Shown: in pieces, positions 20,601 through 28,569 of the stretch
How the letters are laid out: every line of letters starts with the position of its first letter
Numbering within the stretch: the stretch's first letter is position 1
NCBI GenBank assembly: GCA_938010615.1
Contig: CALLUY010000121.1
Location: 1-58,412, forward strand
Source of the DNA: an uncultured Pirellulaceae bacterium
Lineage (GTDB): Bacteria; Planctomycetota; Planctomycetia; Pirellulales; Pirellulaceae
Reading direction: 5' to 3'
Length of the DNA: 58,412 nucleotides
The notes under the pieces: model-generated
The model's input: the letters and a program-made list of their open reading frames with translations, nothing else
Told to the model about the DNA's origin: nothing
Database searches by the model: none
Translations under genes and position numbers: made by a program

Positions 20601-21022
20601 CGTTCGATCACAGTTCGCGTTGTGAGCGCGACGGCAGCGTGACAGTTTTCCGAAATGGAATTCACGCGTCCCATGTTTCGATTTCGCCGCGGCGGGAAAG
20701 CCGGCACCGGCGTAACACCAGCGTAGTGGCATCCGAGGAACGCACGAATGAATTCCAAGCCGGGAGGATACATCAACACGGCGCGTTTGCCAGCGAAGCC
20801 TTTTACAACAAGGTCTGCTGCAATAGCGCGTGCATCTTCGTCGAGCTTCGCATAGGTAACCGAATCGACTTCGTGTTCCCCATGATCGAGATATCGATAG
20901 GCAACGGTATCGGGAGTCGCAGCCGCCCAATACCGCAGACGCTCCATGAAGTTCGTTTCAGGAGGTGAATACGGATGCAGTAATTGTTGTGAGTCAGAAT
21001 TCACGGCTGGGGTGTTCTCCAT
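17630..21022 (-). CDS. Fatty acyl-AMP ligase / acyl carrier protein / alpha-oxoamine synthase fusion
   Basis: This is a 1130-residue three-part enzyme. Residues about 20-590 form a fatty acyl-AMP ligase: YTSGSTGTPKG at 186-196, LPAYHDMGLIGG near 227 and YGMAETT near 339. Residues about 620-695 are an acyl carrier domain with the phosphopantetheine serine S654 in GLDSVERLD. Residues about 745-1120 are a PLP-dependent alpha-oxoamine synthase (relative of BioF and serine palmitoyltransferase) with DEAHS at 933-937 and the PLP lysine K968 in TLSKSFGS. The order implies that a free fatty acid is activated, loaded on the carrier, and condensed with an amino acid with loss of CO2 to give an alpha-amino ketone, possibly a sphingoid-like base. 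The substrate is not known. No other PKS or lipid gene is adjacent. Confidence 0.88.
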   Translation of the reverse strand: MENTPAVNSDSQQLLHPYSPPETNFMERLRYWAAATPDTVAYRYLDHGEHEVDSVTYAKLDEDARAIAADLVVKGFAGKRAVLMYPPGLEFIRAFLGCHYAGVTPVPAFPPRRNRNMGRVNSISENCHAAVALTTRTVIERSRTWLADAPNLDSLEWIATEEIGSDVANDWVAPKVASSDVGLIQYTSGSTGTPKGVVLTHQNLIANCRMITMAFEVTNGTKACTWLPAYHDMGLIGGILNPLYLGATQIMMSPVAFLTYPIRWLRAMSDYGCTVTGGPNFAYAWCTTKIKTEQCEGLDLSKWEVAFNGAEPVRADIMDAFSEKFGPYGFSPKAHYPCYGMAETTLLVTGGDRREPPVIRAFDRNELVQHRVVQVDPDDRVGRNLVGCGQVLPEEDVQIVQPETRRCLPEDEIGEIWINSPSCGVGYFERPEMTAEFFEAKLSPDNGMKYVRSGDLGFMHQGELFVCGRLKDMIIVRGVNRYPQDIESTVEICDPSTRSGGCAAFALTRWDREHLVIVCEVDRGRKSRNWDECFKAIRTAIAEEHELPPDAIVLVRAHSIPKTSSGKVQRHACKADFENGRLRNVVASWVSWEQDEQRPTASFAANGATNGTAAVEGLSPVVVDSVIRVVTATAGNRADNVDIDTNIVHLGLDSVERLDIAHTLEEAFGGRLPEDVLQEIETVRDVAAAIQEHIGVEPANGMPVGGRGSKSRISGPIPESYYDLTKFPEFLLLNDQQKQIESSGVRNPFFSVHEGRVDNMTQIDGRELISYGSYNYLGLSGHPEVNAMAKEAIDTFGTSVSASRIVSGEKTIHRELEAELSEFLGVEDVMTFPGGHATNETIIGHLVGPQDLIVHDAFAHNSIVQGAILSGARRRPFKHNDWRDLFEILKTSRRDFRRVLIAVEGLYSMDGDYPDLPRFVEIKKRFKSWLYVDEAHSIGTLGDTGRGIGEMYGVDRGDVDCWMGTLSKSFGSCGGFLAGKAELIQFLRYTTPGYVFAAGMPPANAGAALGSLRMLKKNPQLVTKLQDNSKLFLKLAQEAGIDTGMALGTPIIPIICGHNSRALLLSEALYNEGINAQPILYPAVPQEETRVRIFMTASHTEDQIRHSVKVLAKAWDQIMNGQGGSEPVAV

Positions 21023-21488
21023 CCCGTCAAATGATCGCCAGATTCAATTGTTATCGGAAACAAATTTGGGTAACCCAAGAGCCTTCTGGCTTTCCCGGCG
21101 TACCCGATTTTTAGCCCGACATTGTAACCAGTATCCGTATTTTCGGCACGACTCTCTGGCAAATGCAGAAATGTCACACATGGCCAACCTTTCAGGGGAA
21201 AGTCTTCGTGATAGTCACGATCATCGCGACCGGCAAACCGGCTGTTTAGATCAGACCGAATTTAACGCTTGGGACACCGAGCATTCATCGTGAACGCCAA
21301 ATTGGTGATTAAAACCCGGGAAAACAAGGACCAGTCGCGCATGATAGTGAGCAGTTAGTTCAAAGTTTCCTGCACATGAAACCGATTCATTTGATATGCG
21401 TTGGTGATAAAAGGACTTTGAGGAGAAATATCAGCATCCGCGATACCAGCATCGGATTCCTTCCGACGCATCCCACCAAGGAGAATCG
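21023..21488. other. intergenic region between divergent genes
   Basis: The 466 bases separate the ligase-synthase fusion (-) from the small membrane protein gene (+). It should hold both promoters. I see no tRNA, clear terminator, long repeat or convincing reading frame. A strong ribosome binding site, AAGGAG, lies at its right edge before the small gene. Confidence 0.4.
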
Positions 21489-21683
21489 ATGTCATCCATA
21501 TCCACCGATTTGGCCAAGTCCAGATCAGAGAAACACTGCAAAAGTTGCTGGCGAACCGACATTCACATTCCGATCAAATTCCCGGCCGTCGTCCAAGGAT
21601 TCTTGATCGTGCTCACATTTGGTTTGATCTTGTTGGTTCGCCCCTCGCACTGCGTTTGCTGCGGCACAAAAAGAATCTTCTAA
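21489..21683 (+). CDS. small membrane protein with two cysteine pairs flanking one helix
   Basis: The 64-residue product reads MSSISTDLAKSRSEKHC, then a CxxC pair (CKSC). A hydrophobic helix follows (about residues 32-50, VQGFLIVLTFGLILLV), then a second cysteine cluster CVCCG near the C-terminus. The gene has a consensus AAGGAG five bases before the ATG, which supports it as real despite its size. Paired cysteines on both sides of a single helix suggest a split zinc ribbon or a redox site at the membrane. I do not recognise the family. It stands alone between two minus-strand genes. Confidence 0.6.
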   Translation: MSSISTDLAKSRSEKHCKSCWRTDIHIPIKFPAVVQGFLIVLTFGLILLVRPSHCVCCGTKRIF

Positions 21684-21750
21684 GATCTCTCATCGTAGTG
21701 ATCCAATGCAACGCAATCCTGCTCTTTGACTTTCGGCGATTTCATTTTTG

Positions 21751-23130
21751 TTACCGGAAGTCTCCCTTCGGCCTCTCTATGCCGAACAATTCAATCGGCG
21801 GAATTTGCAATAAGTACTTCCTGTAAACCCAACGGATTTTGATTGAGTTGGGTTCGAAGTGACTGGATAGGTGAGTCAAAACAAACTTCTTGACCAGTTG
21901 ATGGACTCGTTCTTCAAGGAGTTCACGTGCCTCTTTCGCGTTATTTTTCAGGTTCGCCAGATCATCTTCACTAGGCGGAACCTCCATCAACTCTCGATTG
22001 TCTGGGGAAAACCAAGCCCGTTCGATTCCATGTCGCTGATAGTCGGAGACAATTTGGGCTTGCGCAATTCTACTTCTTGCCCTCTCGGGAAGTTCATCCA
22101 AGAACCGGTTGCGAGATTCCGTTTGTTCCTCTTCCATTTCGCGATTCAATTTCTTCCAAGCTTTTGTGTCCAGCGGCGAGCCCATTCGAGCGTCTGACCT
22201 TTTCACTGAAAACTTTTTCTGGATGGCAAGGTGTGCCGTGAACATTTCCTGCATGCAATCTCGAATCAACTTTTCATCCGAGTGTCCTTTGGAAGTTATT
22301 TGCATAATCGTCATCAAGTCAGTTGTTGCCGGATAGGGACGATAGCGTACTGGCAAAAGCCTGCCGGAATGAACAGCAAACACAGGCTGTTTTCCACCGT
22401 CGCTGGAGCTAACTTTGACGCCATGCTCTAGGTTCCAAAGAGACCGCCAAAGCACGGACAACGAAGGAGATCGATTAGGTAGGCCACCGTTCAAAGCCAA
22501 TTCAAATTCTGGTCTCCGATCTGTATCAAGAGGCTCAAGGAGAAGCTCCCAGACTTCTTTCTCGATTTCCACCACTTGGTCGGCAAGTTCAGCAAGGGAC
22601 TCATCAAGATCGACAGCGGACCCGCCCGTCGGAGAATATTTGTTGAGAAACTCGACAATACCCAACTCAAAAAACTCTGAGGCTATCGCGAAGTCAGTCA
22701 GAATCTCTTTTTCTTTGGGACGCAAAAGTCGATTCATTTCGGAATCGAACTCTTTCAGGTATTCGTTCCACTCTTTGACGAACTCTTGCTTTTTCTTTTT
22801 ACCTTTAACTTGAGCACGTTCTCTCCCAAGATCTTTAGCTCGCCCAACCATCTCTCTTGTCTTTGCTTCAATCTCTTTCAGTTGTTCCAAATCAACCGCT
22901 TTCAAGAAATCCAAGTCGAGGAAAAGGCGTTGTCTGTAAGTTAAATCGAGAACCAACTTCTTTTGTGCTTCAGCCCTAACTTGACCGTGAGGCCGAAACA
23001 GGAATGTGTTTCGGATCTCGTTCTTGAAGAGTTCAGAATTGAAGCCAGATTCTTGAGCATGAACAGGCGACGGCAATAGCCCACACAGTAGAAGAAATAG
23101 AGTGAAGGTGAATTTCTCAAATGCATTCAT
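21751..23130 (-). CDS. secreted charged helical protein of unknown function
   Basis: This 459-residue protein begins with a clear signal peptide (MNAFEKFTFTLFLLLCGLLPSPVHAQ). I chose the ATG at 23130 for that reason; an upstream in-frame start at 23181 would overlap lepA and bury the signal. The mature part is rich in Glu, Lys, Arg and Leu and looks mostly helical, with Lys-rich stretches such as KGKKKKQEF. It resembles many planctomycete periplasmic proteins that have no known role. It follows lepA by 40 bases and may be the last gene of the glucokinase-lepA operon. Its composition looks AT-richer than its neighbours. Confidence 0.7.
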   Translation of the reverse strand: MNAFEKFTFTLFLLLCGLLPSPVHAQESGFNSELFKNEIRNTFLFRPHGQVRAEAQKKLVLDLTYRQRLFLDLDFLKAVDLEQLKEIEAKTREMVGRAKDLGRERAQVKGKKKKQEFVKEWNEYLKEFDSEMNRLLRPKEKEILTDFAIASEFFELGIVEFLNKYSPTGGSAVDLDESLAELADQVVEIEKEVWELLLEPLDTDRRPEFELALNGGLPNRSPSLSVLWRSLWNLEHGVKVSSSDGGKQPVFAVHSGRLLPVRYRPYPATTDLMTIMQITSKGHSDEKLIRDCMQEMFTAHLAIQKKFSVKRSDARMGSPLDTKAWKKLNREMEEEQTESRNRFLDELPERARSRIAQAQIVSDYQRHGIERAWFSPDNRELMEVPPSEDDLANLKNNAKEARELLEERVHQLVKKFVLTHLSSHFEPNSIKIRWVYRKYLLQIPPIELFGIERPKGDFR

Positions 23131-23170
23131 GACGACATCATGCCGCGCATCGAGCAGCAAATCAAGAATT

Positions 23171-24979
23171 TTAATTTTCACCTGTACTCAAAATCGACAT
23201 GAACGCTTTCTGCGGGATGTCCACACTTCCGACTGATTTCATTCGCTTCTTTCCAGCCTTCTGCTTCTGAAGCAGTTTGCGCTTTCGCGAGATGTCGCCA
23301 CCGTAGCACTTTGCGGTCACATTTTTGCGCTGGGCTTTGACAGTTTCACGAGCGATTACACGTGAGCCAATTGCGGCCTGGACGGCAACTTCGAACATGT
23401 GCCGATCGATTTCTTCCTTCAGCTTCTTTACGACAGCACGTCCGCGACGATCCGCGTCAGCACGATGACAAATGATACTCAGCGCATCAACTTTGTTGCC
23501 GTTGACGAGAATATCCATCCGAACAAGATCCGCCATCACATAGCCGATGATGTCGTAGTCCATCGTGCCGTAACCGCGAGTAATACTCTTGAGGCGGTCG
23601 TGCATGTCGTAGATCACTTCCGCCAGCGGCAAGTCATAAGCCAACATGACTCGCGTTGCCGAAAGGTATTCCGTGTTGTGCAATAATCCACGTCGCTCGT
23701 TACACAACTTCATCACCGGCCCAACGAACTCTTCCGGCTGAATCAAGTTCACGCGAACAATCGGCTGACGAAATTCTTCGATGTCACCTGAATCGGGAAC
23801 TTCTTGAGGCCGATGTATCGCCAAAACATCGCCGCGCTTCGTCAAAATCTCATACGTTACGTTGGGAGCTGTCTGAACGAGGTCGACATCCGACTCTTGT
23901 TCCAATCGTTGTTGCACCACTTCCATGTGCAACATACCAAGGAACCCACAGCGAAACCCGAAGCCGAGTGCTTCGCTGGATTCCGGAGCGAATTCAAAAC
24001 TCGGATCGTTGATCGCGAGTTTCTCAAGTGCCTCACGAAGCTCTTTGAAGTCCTGGCCGTCAGACGGATACAGGCCGCAGTAAACCATTCGCTTTGGCTC
24101 GTGATAGCCAGGCAACGGCTCAACATCCTGCGCCGAATTTTTCGTCATCGTGTCACCAATGTTCACATCATTGAGCGACTTAATGTTACACACGACGTAG
24201 CCAACTTGGCCAGCGCGCAGTTCATCGCATGGCGTTTGCTTGGGGCGGAACTGGCCGATCTCAACGACTTCGTGCACCGTATTGGCGCGGATCATACGAA
24301 CTTTCTGACCTTTTTTCACCGTGCCGCTCATCACACGAACGTAGGTGATCGCACCACGGTATTCATCGTAGTGTGAATCGAAAATCAACGCCTGCAAATC
24401 GGTGTCAGGATCTCCTGTGGGTGGTTTGATTTTGGACACAATCGCCTCGATCAGTCCATCGATGTTGATGCCGGCTTTGGCGCTGACTCGAACCACGTCT
24501 TCGCCGTCAATGCCGAGCGTTTGTTCCATTTCCTGAACAACTTCGTCTGCACGCTGATGCTTCAGGTCGATTTTGTTGACCACGGGAATGATGTCGAGAT
24601 CATGTTCGATCGCGGCGTAGCCCGTGGCAACCGTTTGTGCTTCGACTCCCTGGAATGCATCCGCCAACAGCAACGCCCCTTCGCAACAGTTAAGCGATCG
24701 CGAAACCTCATATTGAAAGTCAACGTGGCCTGGTGTGTCGATGAGGTTTAGCTCATAAGTTTGACCTTGGTGCTGCACCGTCATCGCGACAGCTCGAGCC
24801 TTGATCGTAATCCCGCGTTGCCGTTCAAGCTCCATGTCGTCAAGCAACTGCTCTTGCATGTTTCGCTTTTCGACCGAACCGGTGTGCTCGAGGATTCGAT
24901 CCGCCAGCGTACTTTTTCCATGATCGATATGAGCGATGATGCAAAAGTTGCGAATGTTCGATTGTTCGATTTTGGCCAT
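23171..24979 (-). CDS. lepA: Elongation factor 4 (LepA), ribosome back-translocase GTPase
   Basis: LepA is a ribosome-associated GTPase that acts on stalled or mistranslocated ribosomes and in 30S biogenesis. The 602-residue protein has AHIDHGKS at 16-23, QRGITIKA in switch I, DTPGHVDF at 81-88 and NKID near 135. The C-terminal domain unique to LepA ends near TAKCYGGDISRKRKLLQKQK, with the usual final segment. Length is normal. The start codon overlaps the glucokinase stop by one base (TAATG), so translation is coupled. Confidence 0.97.
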   Translation of the reverse strand: MAKIEQSNIRNFCIIAHIDHGKSTLADRILEHTGSVEKRNMQEQLLDDMELERQRGITIKARAVAMTVQHQGQTYELNLIDTPGHVDFQYEVSRSLNCCEGALLLADAFQGVEAQTVATGYAAIEHDLDIIPVVNKIDLKHQRADEVVQEMEQTLGIDGEDVVRVSAKAGINIDGLIEAIVSKIKPPTGDPDTDLQALIFDSHYDEYRGAITYVRVMSGTVKKGQKVRMIRANTVHEVVEIGQFRPKQTPCDELRAGQVGYVVCNIKSLNDVNIGDTMTKNSAQDVEPLPGYHEPKRMVYCGLYPSDGQDFKELREALEKLAINDPSFEFAPESSEALGFGFRCGFLGMLHMEVVQQRLEQESDVDLVQTAPNVTYEILTKRGDVLAIHRPQEVPDSGDIEEFRQPIVRVNLIQPEEFVGPVMKLCNERRGLLHNTEYLSATRVMLAYDLPLAEVIYDMHDRLKSITRGYGTMDYDIIGYVMADLVRMDILVNGNKVDALSIICHRADADRRGRAVVKKLKEEIDRHMFEVAVQAAIGSRVIARETVKAQRKNVTAKCYGGDISRKRKLLQKQKAGKKRMKSVGSVDIPQKAFMSILSTGEN

Positions 24980-25989
24980 TAGGCGTTCTTACGTTTGAGG
25001 TATTCAGTTCTCGCAAGTCCGGCAGCTCCAACGAACCCGGCATCCCCGCCAAGTTCCGCGTACCGGACGACCAATTTCTCAGCCAAAACAGGGAAGACAA
25101 TTTTTTTGGTTTCGGCAATCACGCCGTCGATGAATTGCCTTCCAACGTGTGATGCCGACCCGCCGAAGTCCATGGCACCACCAAGAATGAATACTTCCGG
25201 GTCGATCACATGAGCCAACGTTGCGATTCCGCGCCCGAGATACTTCGCCGTTTCGTCAATGATCGAAAGAGACAATTCGTCTCCTTGGTTAGCCGCTTGA
25301 GAAATCATCAACGCCGAAAGCGGTGACGCTTCTCCCATCTCTGCCGTCAGCAAACTTTTCGCTCCGCCGGACAACGCTTCACTGCACCGAGCCACAACCG
25401 CGGTCGCGCTGGCGTAAGCTTCGAGGTGCCCCATCGTTCCACATGGGCAGCGACGTGCCGATTCTGAAGTATCGATCGTCACGTGACCGATCTCGGCTCC
25501 ATGACTGTGGGCTCCGTCGATACTGAAGTCGTTGACGATGATGCCACCACCAACGCCAGTGCCCAGCGTGATCAAAACAAGACTTCCAAATTGTCGACCA
25601 CTGCCGATCCAATACTCGCCGAAAGAAGCAGCTGCTGCATCGTTCGCGTAGGTCACTGGCTTGCCAGTCGCTTTCGCCAAAAGGTCTCGAACCGGAGCAT
25701 TTCGCCAAGCCGGTAGATTGCTGGGCGTGAGAATCACACCAGCTTCGATGTCCATCGGCCCCGGAGTTCCAAGGCCAACTGCCGCAACATCGTCGAGCGA
25801 CCTGCCGGATTCCTCGAGCAATTTTTCGATCGATTGTTTCGCTTTCTCAATCGAGTGCGACGGCTCCTTGTCGGCGATGGTCGGGAACTTCGTCTGGGCA
25901 ACGGTCCGGCCTTCGTCGTCCACGATGCCGACCTTTATATTGGTGCCTCCAACGTCGACGCCAACAAACAGAGGAATATCTGCGTTCAT
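24979..25989 (-). CDS. ROK-family glucokinase
   Basis: This 336-residue sugar kinase has the ATP-binding DVGGTN at 12-17, TLGTGVGGG at 141-149 and EIGH at 166-169. The ROK zinc motif, normally CxCGxxGCxE, reads CPCGTMGHLE at 181-190, so the third cysteine is replaced by H188, which can still bind zinc. I set the start at 25989 (MNADIPLFVGVD); the open frame extends upstream but that part has no family match. It probably phosphorylates glucose at the entry to glycolysis, although N-acetylmannosamine kinase relatives look similar. It is coupled to lepA by a one-base stop/start overlap. Confidence 0.88.
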   Translation of the reverse strand: MNADIPLFVGVDVGGTNIKVGIVDDEGRTVAQTKFPTIADKEPSHSIEKAKQSIEKLLEESGRSLDDVAAVGLGTPGPMDIEAGVILTPSNLPAWRNAPVRDLLAKATGKPVTYANDAAAASFGEYWIGSGRQFGSLVLITLGTGVGGGIIVNDFSIDGAHSHGAEIGHVTIDTSESARRCPCGTMGHLEAYASATAVVARCSEALSGGAKSLLTAEMGEASPLSALMISQAANQGDELSLSIIDETAKYLGRGIATLAHVIDPEVFILGGAMDFGGSASHVGRQFIDGVIAETKKIVFPVLAEKLVVRYAELGGDAGFVGAAGLARTEYLKRKNA

Positions 25990-26323
25990 GTATCTTGCTT
26001 GAATCAGAAAATGTGAGAATGTGAGACTGCTAACGATGCCGATCAACCATAAACTACCGATCAGACGGCGAGAGTTTATCGGAATGCCTGCAATTTGAGT
26101 ACGGGATTTTCTCGATTGCGCGCGGTCCACAGGGTAGAATTGGCAGGTTCTTAAGGAATCAGATTGCCAACGGTGTTTTTTAAGTGGCATTTTTTGCAAA
26201 TATCCTTTCAAACTCCCGTTCCTCTGTAGGCAATTGAGTTCAGTTAAGACCACAATGTGGACTTGGGGGAGCCTTTCACAGCATCAACCACATTCTTAAT
26301 TTATTGATTTACGAGGATTCAAA
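25990..26323. other. divergent promoter region between glucokinase and EF-hand genes
   Basis: The 334 bases separate divergent genes and should hold both promoters. Close to the right edge there is an AT-rich stretch (TTCTTAATTTATTGATTTACGAGG) whose GAGG serves as the ribosome binding site for the EF-hand gene. I see no RNA gene or repeat. Confidence 0.35.
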
Positions 26324-27067
26324 ATGAACGGTATCCGACTGGCTGTCTTCGCAGTGGCAGCAATCTGTGTTTTCCAGCTTCAAGTTTCTGAAGCGATAGC
26401 TCAAGGCCCCGGTCCAGGCTACGCTGAGGCACAGCGAAAAGCTCAAAAGGCCATGCAAGACGCCATGAGAAACGGTGGAAGTTCGAAAAAAGATAATTCT
26501 GATCGCGACGCGCCCAAATCAAACCGAAGCCGATCTCGTCGCAACAACCGAAGCAACAGCAACAATGGCGACAACGCGATCAAGTCCAATCCTTTGCTCC
26601 AGCTTTTTGACGCTAACGGTGACGGTGAACTTTCGCTCGAAGAGATCGATGCGGCATCTCGCTTGCTGTATTCGCTCGACACGAACGAGGACGATCGAAT
26701 CACAGCCGATGAAGTCGAGGATATGGTTGGGCAGAGCGTTGCAACTAAAGACGACGAAGAGGAAGAAGAACCGCCTCGCAGCCGTCAGTCAAGCCGCGAG
26801 CGAAACACTGCATCGCGCAGCCGTAGCTCCAGTCGATCGTCTAATAATCGGAAAAAAGGCATGGGCAAGCCAACACTCGGCAGTATGCAAGCGATGAACA
26901 GCGGCGGCAATGAGGATGCTGATTTCGCCACCAGCGATCGGGATAAAGACGGAATTCTCAAACGCGGTGAACTTCCGAAGAACCTTCGCAACGATTTCCG
27001 CAAGATGGACACAAACGGCGATGGCGGAGTCGACGAAGATGAGTTTTACGACTTTGTTGACGGATAG
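26324..27067 (+). CDS. Secreted EF-hand calcium-binding protein
   Basis: The 247-residue protein has a signal peptide ending near AIAQ (residue 27). A low-complexity Arg/Ser/Asn region follows, with two pairs of EF-hand loops: 96-107 (DANGDGELSLEE), 119-130 (DTNEDDRITADE), 205-216 (DRDKDGILKRGE) and 229-240 (DTNGDGGVDEDE). All four loops keep acidic residues at the key positions, although the third loop is the least regular. A second Ser/Arg-rich linker (about 150-180) separates the pairs. It probably binds calcium in the periplasm or outside the cell. A GAGG sequence precedes the start, and an intrinsic terminator follows 24 bases after the stop. It forms a single-gene unit. Confidence 0.85.
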   Translation: MNGIRLAVFAVAAICVFQLQVSEAIAQGPGPGYAEAQRKAQKAMQDAMRNGGSSKKDNSDRDAPKSNRSRSRRNNRSNSNNGDNAIKSNPLLQLFDANGDGELSLEEIDAASRLLYSLDTNEDDRITADEVEDMVGQSVATKDDEEEEEPPRSRQSSRERNTASRSRSSSRSSNNRKKGMGKPTLGSMQAMNSGGNEDADFATSDRDKDGILKRGELPKNLRNDFRKMDTNGDGGVDEDEFYDFVDG

Positions 27068-27090
27068 AGTTTGCGTCAATTAAAAAAACA

Positions 27091-27126
27091 AAGCCGAACC
27101 ATGCGATTGCACGGTTCGGCTTTTTT
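27091..27126 (+). terminator. intrinsic terminator after the EF-hand gene
   Basis: The inverted repeat AAGCCGAACC (27091-27100) pairs with GGTTCGGCTT (27113-27122) around a 12-base loop and is followed directly by a T run. The A-run just upstream (27082-27088) means that it could also stop transcription from the opposite strand, where the secreted Ser/Thr-rich gene ends at 27193. Confidence 0.85.
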
Positions 27127-27192
27127 ATTGATCGTTAAGTGACACGAGCGCTAAACGTAATGATCGTTCAGCAATCCGTCGCCACGTGATCT

Positions 27193-27933
27193 CTAGTGAT
27201 ACAGCACGCAAGCGTACCAGACGCCGTCGTTGCCACGACTGACTCCGATTTGAGCCGTCGGCCGAGTTCCCCAATAGCAGCACTGCTGGATCGCAGCTTG
27301 CGGAGATTGATTCGACCAACCAACACCTTCATATCGTGCACCTCCCAGTCCACCGCCAATGTGCCCTTGCACTCTGCCAGAAGCAGCTTGCTGGGCCTTC
27401 ATTTGGGCGAGTCCCGAAGCGACGTTCCCCACTCCGTTGCTGACAGCTCGATAGCCCGTCGACAAAGTTGATCGAATCGGAGTTGATCGAATGGGTTGCG
27501 TGTACGTCGGCTGGGTGTATGTCGGCTGAGCCAATGGTTGGGAATAGGTCGCTATCGCAGGAGCCACATAGCTCGCCGCGGGCATCGATGTCAGCGTCCC
27601 CACTGGCTCGGAAACCGTGCCGTTGCTGACAACAACATTACTGGCTGTCGTGCCAGCAAAACTGGTAGTCGTTGGAAGTGACTGGGTAGAAGCAGATGAG
27701 TAGACGACCTGTCCTGCGGGATAGGTCAAATCGGAAGCCGTCAAAGGCATCGACGAAACATTGCTTGGCGGGAAGTTAACTGTTTGATAACAGCCCGAAC
27801 AAGAACTACACCCAGAACTGGAAAACTGCTGGGCAACGACGGGAGCCCCACTGGAAGCGACAGCAAAAATTGCTGCAACCACCAAGGCCGTCATTAAGTT
27901 CGTCACATTTCGATAGATCATCTTTTGTCTCAC
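27193..27933 (-). CDS. Secreted Ser/Thr/Pro-rich protein with Cys/Gly-rich C-terminal domain
   Basis: This 246-residue protein has a signal peptide (hydrophobic MTALVVAAIFAVASSG, ending near VVAQQ). A cysteine cluster, GCSSCSGC, follows near residue 40. A Ser/Thr/Val low-complexity stretch contains short TYTQP repeats. The compact C-terminal 55 residues contain GHIGGGLGGARYEGVGWS, then CCYWG and WYACVLYH. That tail looks like a folded domain found in planctomycete surface proteins, but I cannot name the family. It is likely exposed at the cell surface or secreted. The frame ends at the bidirectional terminator region. Confidence 0.7.
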   Translation of the reverse strand: MRQKMIYRNVTNLMTALVVAAIFAVASSGAPVVAQQFSSSGCSSCSGCYQTVNFPPSNVSSMPLTASDLTYPAGQVVYSSASTQSLPTTTSFAGTTASNVVVSNGTVSEPVGTLTSMPAASYVAPAIATYSQPLAQPTYTQPTYTQPIRSTPIRSTLSTGYRAVSNGVGNVASGLAQMKAQQAASGRVQGHIGGGLGGARYEGVGWSNQSPQAAIQQCCYWGTRPTAQIGVSRGNDGVWYACVLYH

Positions 27934-28508
27934 ATCAGTTATGGACTCTTTTCAAAGCCCCAATACAAAATCCATCTGAGCGGTCGTCTTCGTTTTTGAA
28001 AACCGCCAAAATGGAGACGATGAAATCGTTCGAATCAAAACGCAAATCGTGTCGAGTTTGCTTTGCAACAAATTCGACCGTTGGTTCGAATACGCTTATC
28101 CGGCAGCGCTACCGGACAAACAAGTCAAGTGAGAACCGTTGTCGAATCTGTTGACAAGTCACCAACATCAAGTTCATGACTTTCAACCGAAGACGTTGAA
28201 TCCAAATCGATTTCGAGCGCTATCGTCCGACCAGCAACTGTTTCCGACAACCGCCCGATCTTTTCTAGAAAGGCAAATAAATAAGCGTATCTTATCTCAG
28301 GTCAAAATTTGGTGTGATTTCGCATAGTTGCCAGCAGATTCGAACGCTCAAACTCCTAATTAGGTTGCTACATATCGCCCAATTTGCTGGAATTTCTTTT
28401 GATATAAGTTCGCTGAAGCGAGCTTCGGGCATTTTGAGCAGGACACGACATCGATGGCCCAAAGATTGCTGAGCTAGAATTTCCGCGGCTGAGACCAGTG
28501 CAGCGTCA
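27934..28508. other. gene-free stretch
   Basis: No supported gene lies here. Frames are short, lack ribosome binding sites and show no motifs. A repeat begins at its right end. The segment next to 27933 must contain the promoter of the secreted protein gene. Confidence 0.4.
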
Positions 28509-28562
28509 AAGTAGCACGTCTCTCCGAGACGTGGAAAATCGCCTCGGAGAGACGAGCTACTT
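28509..28562. repeat. palindromic repeat (AAGTAGC...GCTACTT hairpin)
   Basis: The sequence AAGTAGCACGTCTCTCCGAG is mirrored by a right arm reading CTCGGAGAGACG, one base, then GCTACTT. This gives a near-perfect hairpin with a short loop, ending eight bases before the mgtE stop codon. It may help end transcription of mgtE, but the arms are followed by no strong T run. Confidence 0.8.
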
Positions 28563-28569
28563 ACCCTTG

